From Clostridia bacterium (GTDB lineage: Bacteria; Bacillota; Clostridia; Christensenellales; Borkfalkiaceae), in contig JAFYTO010000003.1 in NCBI GenBank assembly GCA_017558825.1, positions 87,127-151,126 of the forward strand: a stretch of 64,000 bases of DNA. Direction: 5' to 3'. A program made the translations under genes and the position numbers. Every line of letters begins with the position of its first letter. Within the stretch, counting starts at the first letter, position 1. Below are positions 27,828 through 35,965 of the stretch, piece after piece. The notes below the pieces were generated by a model, which ran no database searches, had not been told where the DNA came from, and saw only the letters and a list, made by a program, of their open reading frames with translations.

Positions 27828-28967
27828 ATGATAAATATTGCTTTAATTGGTTCAACGGGCTCTATTGGCACGCAAGTTTTAAACGTGGTTGATAGATATC
27901 CAAATAAATTTAAAATCGTTTCAATGGCGGCGGGTTCAAGCGCCGCCCTTTTTGAAGAGCAAGTTAATAAATATAAGCCAGAAATTGCTTGCTTATGTGA
28001 TAGTGAAAAGGCGTTACTTATTAAAAATTTGCCAAAGGAAACTAGTTTTTATTATGGCAATAATTCCGCTCTTCATGCAGTTACTGAAAAGGCAGATATT
28101 GTTTTTGTTGCCGTTTCCGGCTTTGCTGGTTTAGACGTTGTAAAGGCTGCTATTGAACTTAAAAAGAACGTTGCGCTTGCTAATAAAGAAACGCTAGTAG
28201 CAGGTGGCGAAATTATAATGGCGCTCGCTAAGAAAAACGGAGTAAAAATAATTCCAGTTGATAGTGAACATTCGGCAATTTGGCAATGTTTAGATTTTGA
28301 TGCAAAAAAAGAGTTTAAAAAGTTAATAATTACAGCGTCAGGCGGGGCTTTTAGAAATTTGACTAAAGAGCAATTAAAATTTGTTACCGCTGAAGATGCG
28401 TTAAAACACCCAAATTGGCTTATGGGTAAAAAAATAACTATTGACTGTGCCACTATGATGAATAAAGGTTTTGAAGTTATTGAAGCTATGTGGCTATTTG
28501 ATACGCCTTATAATAAAATAGACGTGTTAATTCACCCACAAAGCATAGTTCACAGCATGGTAGAGTTTGATGATGGTGGCGTTTTGGCTCAAATGGGAGT
28601 TCCGTCAATGGAAATTCCAATTCAACTTGCCTTAACGTATCCAAACAGGCTTGATACTAAGCTTGAGCCTTTAAATTTAGTAGGAAAAAGCCTAGAGTTT
28701 AAAGAGGTTGATAAAGATTTCTATCCTTGTTTCGCTTTAACAGAGCAAGCAATTAAGCTTGGGGCGAACTATCCTTGTGCGCTTAGCGGTGCAGATGAAA
28801 TGGCGGTTGAATTATTTTTAAACGGTAAAATATCGTATTTAGATATAGCAAAAGGCATTTCTTACGCTCTTGAAAAAACTGAGAAATTAGGCGTCACTTT
28901 TGAAAGTTTACACTATACGGACAAAGAAGCAAGAAGACTTGTTTTAGAGTATTTTAATAGGAGATAA
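27828..28967 (+). CDS. dxr: 1-deoxy-D-xylulose 5-phosphate reductoisomerase
   Basis: 379 residues, second step of the MEP isoprenoid pathway. N-terminal NADPH-binding GSTGSIGTQVL (8-18), ALANKETLVAGG, the metal-binding PVDSEHSAIWQ (Asp and Glu), and LMGKKITIDCATMMNKG are all present. AAAGGT precedes the ATG. It supplies precursors for the adjacent uppS product. rseP follows after one base. Confidence 0.97.
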   Translation: MINIALIGSTGSIGTQVLNVVDRYPNKFKIVSMAAGSSAALFEEQVNKYKPEIACLCDSEKALLIKNLPKETSFYYGNNSALHAVTEKADIVFVAVSGFAGLDVVKAAIELKKNVALANKETLVAGGEIIMALAKKNGVKIIPVDSEHSAIWQCLDFDAKKEFKKLIITASGGAFRNLTKEQLKFVTAEDALKHPNWLMGKKITIDCATMMNKGFEVIEAMWLFDTPYNKIDVLIHPQSIVHSMVEFDDGGVLAQMGVPSMEIPIQLALTYPNRLDTKLEPLNLVGKSLEFKEVDKDFYPCFALTEQAIKLGANYPCALSGADEMAVELFLNGKISYLDIAKGISYALEKTEKLGVTFESLHYTDKEARRLVLEYFNRR

Positions 28968-28968
28968 T

Positions 28969-30336
28969 ATGTATTCACTTTTATCTGTTACAGCAACTTT
29001 AAACTCAATAATATCTATACTCTTAGCAATTTTGGTGCTTTTAATAATGATTACAGTGCACGAATTTGGGCATTACGTTGTTGGAAAGTTATTTAAATTT
29101 AAAATAAACGAATTTGCAATAGGCATGGGGCCTGCAATTTTTAAAAAGACCAACAAGCAAACGGGCGAAGTTTTTTCTATTCGCGCATTGCCACTTGGCG
29201 GTTACTGTGCTTTTGAAGGCGAAGATGAAAATAGTGATAGTGAAAACGCTTTTAATAACAAGCATCCGTTAAAAAGAATTGCAGTTTTAGTTAGTGGTGC
29301 TGCTTTAAACTTAATTTTAGGCGTATTTGTTTTAATGCTTACCGTTGGAATTTACGGTCAATTATTACTAAAAATTCACGATTTTAAAGAAGATGCTAAT
29401 TACAGTGAATATTCACTTGTAGAAAATGACGTAATTTTAAAAATAGAAGACAAAACTATTTATATGTCTACTGACATTATTGATGCGTTAAAAGGCAAGA
29501 GTCAAGGAGACGTTGTTAAAATTACAGTTCAAAACAACGGCGTTCAATGTGATAGAGTAATAAAACTTAGAAATGATGTTACGTCCTCAAATTTAACTGA
29601 CAATATTTCGGCATTTACCGCAATAGGCGTTGGAACTTTAGAAAAAATTGTTCAGCCAACTGAAAATTCTGGTTTTGCAAAAGGCGATTATATCGTTAAG
29701 TTTGATGATGGCGTAGATTACGGAACTGGAACGCGCATTTATACTATAGATGAAGTTATACAAAAGGCAAAAACTCTTTCGGTTGGAGATATGCTTCAAC
29801 TTTGGGTTCTTTCCGGCAATGAAAGAAAACAGGTGTTTATTCCTATTACTCAAGACTTTTCATCTTTAACTAATAGCGAGGTTTTAAATAAATTAGGCAT
29901 TATTGAAAGCAAGGCAGTGTTAAACTATAGTAGTCAAAACGTTAAGTTTGGTTTTGGCGAAACGTTAAAAAGGGGATTTGTATATTCGTTTAACGTGGGA
30001 ACAACAATATTTAGAACGCTTGGAGAGTTGTTAACTGGCAAACTCGGCTTAGAGGCTATGGGCGGACCAATAACCACTATAACTACAACAAGTTCGGCAA
30101 TTGAAGCTGGCGGATTTAATTATTTCTTAGAAATTTTAGGTTTTATTGGTATAAACCTTGCAATATTCAATTTGTTGCCAATACCTGCGCTAGACGGTAG
30201 TAGAGTTGTATTTTGCTTGATAGAAGCAATACGCAAAAAGCCTTTAAATAGAAAGGTTGAAGGCGTTATTCACGGCGTTGGTTTATTAGTATTATTAGGT
30301 TTTTGCATTTTAGTAGATTTGTTACAAATCTTTTAA
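28969..30336 (+). CDS. rseP: Site-2 protease, RseP/RasP family zinc metalloprotease
   Basis: 455 residues. The zinc motif HEFGH lies at about residue 26-30 in the first membrane helix and the third ligand is in NLLPIPALDGSR near the C-terminus. A PDZ domain lies between (about 160-320). It has four membrane segments. RasP-type proteases cut transmembrane anti-sigma factors and leftover signal peptides. The ATG is preceded by AGGAGA and follows dxr by one base. A terminator ends the operon. Confidence 0.93.
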   Translation: MYSLLSVTATLNSIISILLAILVLLIMITVHEFGHYVVGKLFKFKINEFAIGMGPAIFKKTNKQTGEVFSIRALPLGGYCAFEGEDENSDSENAFNNKHPLKRIAVLVSGAALNLILGVFVLMLTVGIYGQLLLKIHDFKEDANYSEYSLVENDVILKIEDKTIYMSTDIIDALKGKSQGDVVKITVQNNGVQCDRVIKLRNDVTSSNLTDNISAFTAIGVGTLEKIVQPTENSGFAKGDYIVKFDDGVDYGTGTRIYTIDEVIQKAKTLSVGDMLQLWVLSGNERKQVFIPITQDFSSLTNSEVLNKLGIIESKAVLNYSSQNVKFGFGETLKRGFVYSFNVGTTIFRTLGELLTGKLGLEAMGGPITTITTTSSAIEAGGFNYFLEILGFIGINLAIFNLLPIPALDGSRVVFCLIEAIRKKPLNRKVEGVIHGVGLLVLLGFCILVDLLQIF

Positions 30337-30370
30337 TTAAAAACTTAACGTATTAGTTATATGGCTTAAA

Positions 30371-30405
30371 AAGGCACTTGTTTTTGTTGCAAGTGCCTTC
30401 TTATT
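30371..30405 (+). terminator. Terminator of the frr-rseP operon
   Basis: AAGGCACTTG/CAAGTGCCTT hairpin with a T-rich tail. Confidence 0.88.
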
Positions 30406-30426
30406 TAGAAATGTTTACTTATTTAC

Positions 30427-30455
30427 TTGTTAAAATACTTAATAAATGTTATAAT
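30427..30455 (+). promoter_or_regulatory. Promoter of the ecf-truA operon
   Basis: TTGTTA (30427-30432), 17-base spacer, TATAAT (30450-30455) with an extended TGT. The expected start of transcription is about 2 nt before the ecfA1 ATG, so the message is nearly leaderless. Confidence 0.65.
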
Positions 30456-30463
30456 TTAAAATT

Positions 30464-31297
30464 ATGGAAGCAATAAAATTTGAAAACGTGTATTTTAAAT
30501 ACGGGCAAAACGAAGCACCCGTTATAAATAATTTGAGTCTTACTATCAATAAGGGAGAGTACGTTTGTATGCTTGGCAAAAACGGTAGCGGAAAGTCTAC
30601 TATTGCAAGGCTTATGAACGGGCTTTTACTTCCAAACGCTGGCAAGGTAACCGTTTTTGATTATGACACGTTGAATAAAGAAACTATTTTTGAAGTGAGA
30701 AAGCGTGTTGGTATGGTTTTTCAAAATCCAGACAATCAAATGGTTGCTACAATTGTTGAAGATGATATTGCTTTCGGCCCAGAAAATATAGGCGTTAAAT
30801 CAAGTGAAATTGGAGAGCGTATAGACTTTGCTCTTGATGCTACCAATATGCAAAAATATAGGTTTACGGCTGGTCAAAAACTTTCAGGCGGTCAAAAACA
30901 AAGGGTTGCAATAGCAGGGGTTTTAGCAATACTTCCAGAAGTTGTTATTTTAGACGAGTCAACTTCTATGCTTGATGCAGTTGGCAGAAAAGAAGTTTTA
31001 TCTGTAGTTAAAGAACTTAACAAAAAGGGAATTACCGTAATTTCCGTTACGCATTATATGGACGAGGCTTCGTTAGCTGATAAAATTTATGTTATTGCTG
31101 ACGGTCAAATTGCTATGCAAGGAACGCCTAGCGAAATATTTAAAGATGCTAGCGAACTTACAAAATATGGTTTGGAACTTCCAAAATCAACGTATATTGC
31201 AACTAAATTAAAGGAAAACGGCTTGCCTATTCGTGGCGATATTTTAACCGGAGAAGAGTTAGCGGAGGAATTATGCAAATTATTTCAAAAGATTTAA
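30464..31297 (+). CDS. ecfA1: Energy-coupling factor transporter ATPase 1
   Basis: 277 residues. Walker A GKNGSGKST (about 39-47), signature LSGGQKQR and Walker B VVILDEST are intact. EcfA1 and EcfA2 form the ATPase heterodimer driving group II ECF vitamin uptake with EcfT and exchangeable S components. The next gene overlaps its end by 25 bases. No S component is encoded here, as usual for shared ECF modules. There is no ribosome binding site before the ATG. Confidence 0.95.
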   Translation: MEAIKFENVYFKYGQNEAPVINNLSLTINKGEYVCMLGKNGSGKSTIARLMNGLLLPNAGKVTVFDYDTLNKETIFEVRKRVGMVFQNPDNQMVATIVEDDIAFGPENIGVKSSEIGERIDFALDATNMQKYRFTAGQKLSGGQKQRVAIAGVLAILPEVVILDESTSMLDAVGRKEVLSVVKELNKKGITVISVTHYMDEASLADKIYVIADGQIAMQGTPSEIFKDASELTKYGLELPKSTYIATKLKENGLPIRGDILTGEELAEELCKLFQKI

Positions 31298-32142
31298 CTT
31301 TTGCTTACAATAAAAAAGCAGAATTTAACCGCCAAGCGCTTAACGGTGTAGATTTAGTTATTGAAGAAGGTGACGTTTTTGGTATTATTGGACACACTGG
31401 TAGCGGAAAGTCCACTTTCATACAGCACTTAAACGGACTTATAAAAACTCAAAGCGGAACGTTAAAAGTTGGCTCTTACGACCTTTCTAGCGGAGTTAAA
31501 AATAAGGCAAACGTCTTAAAACAATTACGTAGTGAAGTGGGAATGGTTTTTCAATATCCAGAATATCAACTTTTTGCCGAAACCGTTTATGAAGACGTGG
31601 CTTTTGGTGTAAGAAACTTTTTTCCGTCTTATACAAGCGAGCAGGTTGATGAGGCTGTTCAAAACGCGTTAAATCAAGTTGGACTTGATTACAATGAAAT
31701 TAAAAATAAATCTCCGTTCGAACTTTCAGGCGGTCAAAAGCGCAGAGTGGCTATAGCAGGCGTTTTAGTAACCAAGCCAAAGGTTTTAGTGCTTGACGAG
31801 CCTGTTGCAGGGCTTGACCCTCAAGGCAAAAAACAACTTATGAAGTTGATTTTAAACTTAAAGCAAAACAGCGTTAAAACTGTTGTAATAGTTTCGCACG
31901 ACCTTGATGAGGTTACAGAGAACTGTAATAAAGTTGCCGTATTTTATAACGGAAAGGTTGTTATGTGTGATACGCCTAAAAATATATTTAATAACGTTAA
32001 AGAACTAGAAAGCTATAAACTGGGCTTGCCAATAACTGCAAAATGCACGCAAGAGCTTAAGAAGTTAGGCGTGGAAATTGATACTAATTATAAGGCTAGC
32101 GATTTTGTAGAAAATATTGTAAGAGCTTATAAAAACAAATAA
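31273..32142 (+). CDS. ecfA2: Energy-coupling factor transporter ATPase 2
   Basis: 289 residues with Walker A GHTGSGKST, signature LSGGQKRR, Walker B VLVLDEPVAGLDP and a Q-loop in VFQYPEYQLF typical of EcfA2. GGAGGA lies just before the ATG inside the ecfA1 coding region, giving tight coupling. Partner of EcfA1 on the cytoplasmic side of the ECF module. Confidence 0.95.
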   Translation: MQIISKDLTFAYNKKAEFNRQALNGVDLVIEEGDVFGIIGHTGSGKSTFIQHLNGLIKTQSGTLKVGSYDLSSGVKNKANVLKQLRSEVGMVFQYPEYQLFAETVYEDVAFGVRNFFPSYTSEQVDEAVQNALNQVGLDYNEIKNKSPFELSGGQKRRVAIAGVLVTKPKVLVLDEPVAGLDPQGKKQLMKLILNLKQNSVKTVVIVSHDLDEVTENCNKVAVFYNGKVVMCDTPKNIFNNVKELESYKLGLPITAKCTQELKKLGVEIDTNYKASDFVENIVRAYKNK

Positions 32143-32155
32143 AAGGAAATAAAAA

Positions 32156-32965
32156 ATGCTTGCAGACGTAACTTTTGGTCAGTATTACGAGGCGAATTCA
32201 TTCGTTCATAAAATGGATGCGCGCGTAAAATTGATACTTTTAGTTTTATACATAGTGCTAATATTCGTAGTAAAAAACTTCTACGGATTTTTAGTAGTGC
32301 TTGCATTTTTATTTATTGCCACGCTTTTTTCTAAAGTTCCTATATTAGAGCTTTTAAAAAGTATAAAAGGCGTTGTGTTTATAGTAATTTTAACCTTTGT
32401 TTTAAACATTTTCTTTTATAGGGCAGACGATGCTAAAGTAATTTTTTGGTTTATAACAGACAAAGCTTTAATATTTTCCTGCTTTATGGCGTTAAGAATA
32501 ATAACACTGGTTTTAGGCAGTATGCTACTCAACTTAACAACTACCCCAGTTGCGTTAACTGACGGTATAGAAAGTTTATTAAAACCATTAAAATATATTA
32601 AATTTCCAGTTCACGAACTCGCGCTTGTAATGAGCATTGCTCTTCGCTTTATTCCTATTTTAATGAGTGAAGCAGATAGAATTATAATGGCGCAAAAAGC
32701 GCGTGGTGCTGATTTTGAAAGCGGTAATATTTTTAAGCGCGCAAAAGCAATGATTCCTATTTTAATCCCACTTTTAATAAGTGCGTTTAGGCGTGCTGAA
32801 GAGTTGGGTGACGCTATGGATAGCCGTTGCTACAGCAGTAGCGCCGTTAGAACTAAATATAGGGTAATGCGCCTTGGCTGGCGTGATTTACTTGGCGCGT
32901 TGTTTGCGTGCGTATGCTTTGCTGGAATAATAATTCTAAACATTTACGGCGGTGTTGTTTCATGA
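32156..32965 (+). CDS. ecfT: Energy-coupling factor transmembrane protein
   Basis: 269 residues with about five to six membrane helices. Near the C-terminal half MAQKARGADFESG contains the first coupling A-R-G motif, and later AMDSRCYSS the second, both of which dock on the ATPases. AAAAGGAAA precedes the ATG. Its stop codon overlaps the truA start (ATGA). Confidence 0.95.
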   Translation: MLADVTFGQYYEANSFVHKMDARVKLILLVLYIVLIFVVKNFYGFLVVLAFLFIATLFSKVPILELLKSIKGVVFIVILTFVLNIFFYRADDAKVIFWFITDKALIFSCFMALRIITLVLGSMLLNLTTTPVALTDGIESLLKPLKYIKFPVHELALVMSIALRFIPILMSEADRIIMAQKARGADFESGNIFKRAKAMIPILIPLLISAFRRAEELGDAMDSRCYSSSAVRTKYRVMRLGWRDLLGALFACVCFAGIIILNIYGGVVS

Positions 32966-33693
32966 GAATTTTATTGACAATTAGCTATGACGGCACTGAT
33001 TTTTGCGGTTATCAAGTTCAGCCAAGTAAAAGAACAGTTCAGCAAGAACTTGAAGCGGCTTTAAATGCGGTTACGGGCAAACAAATTAAAACGGTTGCAA
33101 GCGGTAGAACGGATAGCGGAGTTCACGCTCTTAACCAAAAAGTTCACTTTGACTATGACGGAACAATTCCGGTTAAAAGCTTTGTAAATGTGTTAAATAG
33201 CGTGTTGCCAAGCGATATTAAAGTTATAAACTCTAAAAAAGTTGCAAGCGATTTTAGTGCAAGGTATAGTGCAAAGCGAAAAACTTATTTATATAGGTGC
33301 TATATAAGCCAAGTTGAAAATCCGCTTAACAGCCGTTACGCTTTAACTTTAAAAACTGCGCCTAACCTTGAAAAAATTAAGGAGTGTATAAACCTTTTAG
33401 TTGGCACGCACGACTTTAAGTGTTTTTTAGCAAGTGGCAGTTCGGTTAAAGATACGGTTAGAACGATTTATGAAATAAAAGTTAAAAAAAGCGGTAAAAA
33501 TTTAGACTTTTACGTTACAGGCAACGGTTTTTTATACAATATGGTAAGAATTATTGTTGGAACGCTTTTGGCTATTAGCGAGGAAAGGTTAACGCTTGAA
33601 AATATCAAGCAAGCGCTTGAAACAGGCGAGAGGAAATTGGTTGGCAAAACAATGCCATCTAAAGCCCTCTGCTTATATAAAGTTGAATATTAA
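32962..33693 (+). CDS. truA: tRNA pseudouridine synthase A
   Basis: 243 residues from ATG 32962, overlapping the ecfT stop as ATGA. It makes pseudouridine at positions 38-40 of tRNA anticodon stems. The catalytic Asp is in VASGRTDSGVHAL (about residue 52) and ISYDGTDFCGYQ is the usual start. ecfA1-ecfA2-ecfT-truA is a common Firmicutes order, normally followed by rplM-rpsI, which are not here. Confidence 0.96.
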   Translation: MRILLTISYDGTDFCGYQVQPSKRTVQQELEAALNAVTGKQIKTVASGRTDSGVHALNQKVHFDYDGTIPVKSFVNVLNSVLPSDIKVINSKKVASDFSARYSAKRKTYLYRCYISQVENPLNSRYALTLKTAPNLEKIKECINLLVGTHDFKCFLASGSSVKDTVRTIYEIKVKKSGKNLDFYVTGNGFLYNMVRIIVGTLLAISEERLTLENIKQALETGERKLVGKTMPSKALCLYKVEY

Positions 33694-34163
33694 AAAACCG
33701 CGTTTTTTAACGCGGTTTTTTTATCGCCAATATTTAAATGTTTTACTTTTCGTTGTTGCGCATATTCTAATATTTTATAAGAACCGCTAATTGAGTGTGA
33801 TACGTTGAAAATTAAAAAATTGCAATTATCTACTATCCAATAATTACGTTTTATAATGGCAATCTTTTTAGGCGTATTTTCTAATGGTGGGTAAATACAA
33901 TCATCGTACAATTCTTTGCTAAAATTATTGTTTAAATAAGTTTCGCTTATATAAGGTGTAACGAATATAGATTTAAAATTAGTGTATTTGTTTTTTAAAT
34001 CTTTTAAAATACTTGCGCAAGTGAAGTCAAAAACACCGTAGCCACCTAAGAAAAATTCTACGTATTCGTTATTTTTTAAAATGTCAACTATCTTGCTTTT
34101 AACAATGTCGGTCATTTCTTTTGTAAGAGAAATGTTTGAATGACCAAAAAAACCTATCTTCAT
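33690..34163 (-). CDS. SLOG/YpsA-like small protein
   Basis: 157 residues starting MKIGFFGHSNISLTKEMTD, a Rossmann-like opening resembling the SLOG superfamily (DUF1273/YpsA, nucleotide-sensing or base-binding folds). GGYGVFDF and FNVSHSISGSYKILEYA fit this fold. Function unknown. An extended -10, TGCTATAAT, ends six bases before the ATG and no ribosome binding site exists, so the transcript appears leaderless. Its stop overlaps the truA stop region and its C-terminal codons form a terminator hairpin. Confidence 0.65.
   Translation of the reverse strand: MKIGFFGHSNISLTKEMTDIVKSKIVDILKNNEYVEFFLGGYGVFDFTCASILKDLKNKYTNFKSIFVTPYISETYLNNNFSKELYDDCIYPPLENTPKKIAIIKRNYWIVDNCNFLIFNVSHSISGSYKILEYAQQRKVKHLNIGDKKTALKNAVF
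33692..33722. terminator. Bidirectional terminator that also encodes the end of the convergent gene
   Basis: AACCGCGTT/AACGCGGTT hairpin with A and T tracts on both sides. On the minus strand it is also the last ten or so codons of the SLOG-like gene. Confidence 0.85.
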
Positions 34164-34265
34164 ATACTAATTATAGCATAAATTTCAAAAAAGTTAAATA
34201 AATGCTATATATAGCAGTAAAAAATATTTTTAATTTCATATACTACTATTAAAAAGAGGTGTAAT

Positions 34266-34505
34266 ATGAAATTAGAAGATGCCGTTATTTTAAGAATTGA
34301 ACAGTTATGTATAGAAAATAAAATGACTAAGTATGACCTTTTTAAAGCAAGCGGAGTTCCACAGTCTACTTTAACTTCTATTAAAAAGAAAAGGTCAACG
34401 TCGGCAAAAGTAAGCACTATTTACGCTATTTGCGAAGGGTTTAATATCAGTTTAGAAGATTTCTTTTCTTCGCCACTTTTTGCTCGTGATAATATTACAG
34501 ATTAA
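34266..34505 (+). CDS. Small XRE-family HTH regulator
   Basis: 79 residues, almost entirely one helix-turn-helix domain: MTKYDLFKASGVPQSTLTSI is the HTH and FNISLEDFFSSP the usual end helix. AAGAGGTG precedes the ATG. This group of single-domain regulators is common in Clostridia and its targets are unknown. It is flanked by terminators, so it is monocistronic. Confidence 0.8.
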   Translation: MKLEDAVILRIEQLCIENKMTKYDLFKASGVPQSTLTSIKKKRSTSAKVSTIYAICEGFNISLEDFFSSPLFARDNITD

Positions 34506-34508
34506 CAA

Positions 34509-34536
34509 AAACCGCGTTTTTTAACGCGGTTTTTTA
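34509..34536 (+). terminator. Terminator after the HTH gene
   Basis: ACCGCGTT/AACGCGGT hairpin plus T tract, nearly identical to the terminator at 33692. Confidence 0.88.
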
Positions 34537-34581
34537 TTTAAAAACTTGATTTTTTTATAATTTATGTTAAAATTATAAGGT

Positions 34582-35490
34582 ATGAAAAAACTTTTTACTC
34601 CACAATTTGCGTTTATATTATCTATGGCGGTTTTTGGCACGATAGGGGTATTTGTTAAAAATATTCCGCTATCTCCGGGCGAAATTGCTTTATACAGGGC
34701 AATTTTAGCAACGCTTTTGATTTTGGTGTTTTTACTTGTAACTAAACGTAAAATACCGTTTAAAGATATAAAAAAGCAAATTCCGCTCCTATTTTTATCT
34801 GGCGTGGCAATGGGCTTTAACTGGCTATTTTTATTTGAGGCGTATAACTACACAACCGTTTCCGTTGCAACTTTAAGTTATTATTTTGCACCCGTATTAG
34901 TTGCCATAATTTGTCCGTTTTTATTTAAAGAAAAAATGACGGTCAAAAATATAATTTGCTTTATTTGTTCAACGCTTGGCATAGTTTTAATAACGGGCAT
35001 TGGCGATTTGTCTTCTGGTAAAAACCATCTTATTGGCGTTGGTTTTGGGCTATTAGCGGCGTGTTTATATGCAAGCGTTGTTATAATAAATAAGTATATA
35101 AAAGGCGTTGAGGGAATTACTAGAACGTTTTTGCAATTTGTTTTTTCCATAACGGTTTTATTGCCTTACGTTTTACTAACAAGCGGAATTAACGTGCTTT
35201 CATTAAACTTAAAAGGCATAACAATGCTTTTAATAGTAGGCTTAGTACATACGGGCGTTACTTACTGTTTGTACTTTTCTTCTCTTAAAGAATTAAAAGG
35301 CGAAAAGCTTGCAATTTTAAGTTATATTGACCCGCTTGTTGCGGTATTAACTTCCGTTTTAATTTTGCAAGAGCCGCTAACAATAACGCAAGCAATAGGA
35401 GGATTGCTAGTTTTAGGCTTTACTCTATTTAACGAAATAAATTTAAAAAAACATAAAAATAAAAACCAATCTAAACAGCTCTTACAATAG
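34582..35490 (+). CDS. EamA/DMT-family transporter
   Basis: 302 residues with about ten helices as two EamA repeats. Residues such as GEIALYRAILATLLI in repeat one and SYIDPLVAVLTSVLILQEPL in repeat two are typical of drug/metabolite transporters that export small metabolites or amino acids. An extended -10 (TGTTAAAAT, 34565-34573) leaves a leader of about 2 nt. Substrate unknown. Confidence 0.85.
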   Translation: MKKLFTPQFAFILSMAVFGTIGVFVKNIPLSPGEIALYRAILATLLILVFLLVTKRKIPFKDIKKQIPLLFLSGVAMGFNWLFLFEAYNYTTVSVATLSYYFAPVLVAIICPFLFKEKMTVKNIICFICSTLGIVLITGIGDLSSGKNHLIGVGFGLLAACLYASVVIINKYIKGVEGITRTFLQFVFSITVLLPYVLLTSGINVLSLNLKGITMLLIVGLVHTGVTYCLYFSSLKELKGEKLAILSYIDPLVAVLTSVLILQEPLTITQAIGGLLVLGFTLFNEINLKKHKNKNQSKQLLQ

Positions 35491-35524
35491 GGGTTTTTGA
35501 AAAAGATAAAGACTAACGATTTTT

Positions 35525-35558
35525 GAAGTGAACCACATTAGGTTCACTTCATTTTTTT
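35525..35558 (+). terminator. Terminator after the EamA gene
   Basis: GAAGTGAACC/GGTTCACTTC hairpin followed by a T tract. Confidence 0.9.
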
Positions 35559-35650
35559 GTTAGTTTTTTTATTGCCTAAAAACGTATAACGTTTATTTAA
35601 AGGGGGCTATTTTTTTTATTTTTAGCATATAAAATAAATGGATTTTACTT

Positions 35651-35720
35651 CTAATTGCCTGGCATTAGCGCATAATACTAACTGGCGGTTAGTTATTGAG
35701 TATTTTCTAACTAATGGTTA
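35651..35720. promoter_or_regulatory. Three CTAA...TTAG operator-like dyads
   Basis: Three related inverted repeats precede the HTH gene: CTAATTGCCTGGCATTAG (35651-35668), CTAACTGGCGGTTAG (35678-35692) and CTAACTAATGGTTA (35707-35720). The last abuts the -10 TATAAT at 35721-35726. They are probably the binding sites of the HTH protein itself. Confidence 0.55.
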
Positions 35721-35732
35721 TATAATAAAATT

Positions 35733-35939
35733 ATGAAAGAGTCAATTATTAAAAATAGATTAAGTGAAGAATTAAAAAATAGTGGGTTAACTACTATAGA
35801 AATTGCAAAACGCATAGGCGTTTCTCCTGAAATGATTACTCAATATAGAACAACAAAAAAATTGCCCAAATTAGATACTTTTGCAAAGATTTGTAAAGAA
35901 CTTGATTTAGATGCAAATTATATTTTAGGGAATAATTAA
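35733..35939 (+). CDS. Small XRE-family HTH regulator
   Basis: 68 residues consisting of one HTH domain (LTTIEIAKRIGVSPEMITQY) and its closing helix (DLDANYILGNN). TATAAT ends six bases before the ATG, so transcription should start on the A of ATG and the message is leaderless. Three dyads upstream suggest autoregulation. The next gene, an acyltransferase, follows after 26 bases and may be its target. Confidence 0.82.
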   Translation: MKESIIKNRLSEELKNSGLTTIEIAKRIGVSPEMITQYRTTKKLPKLDTFAKICKELDLDANYILGNN

Positions 35940-35965
35940 AAAATAAAAAAAGAGGAACGCCATTT

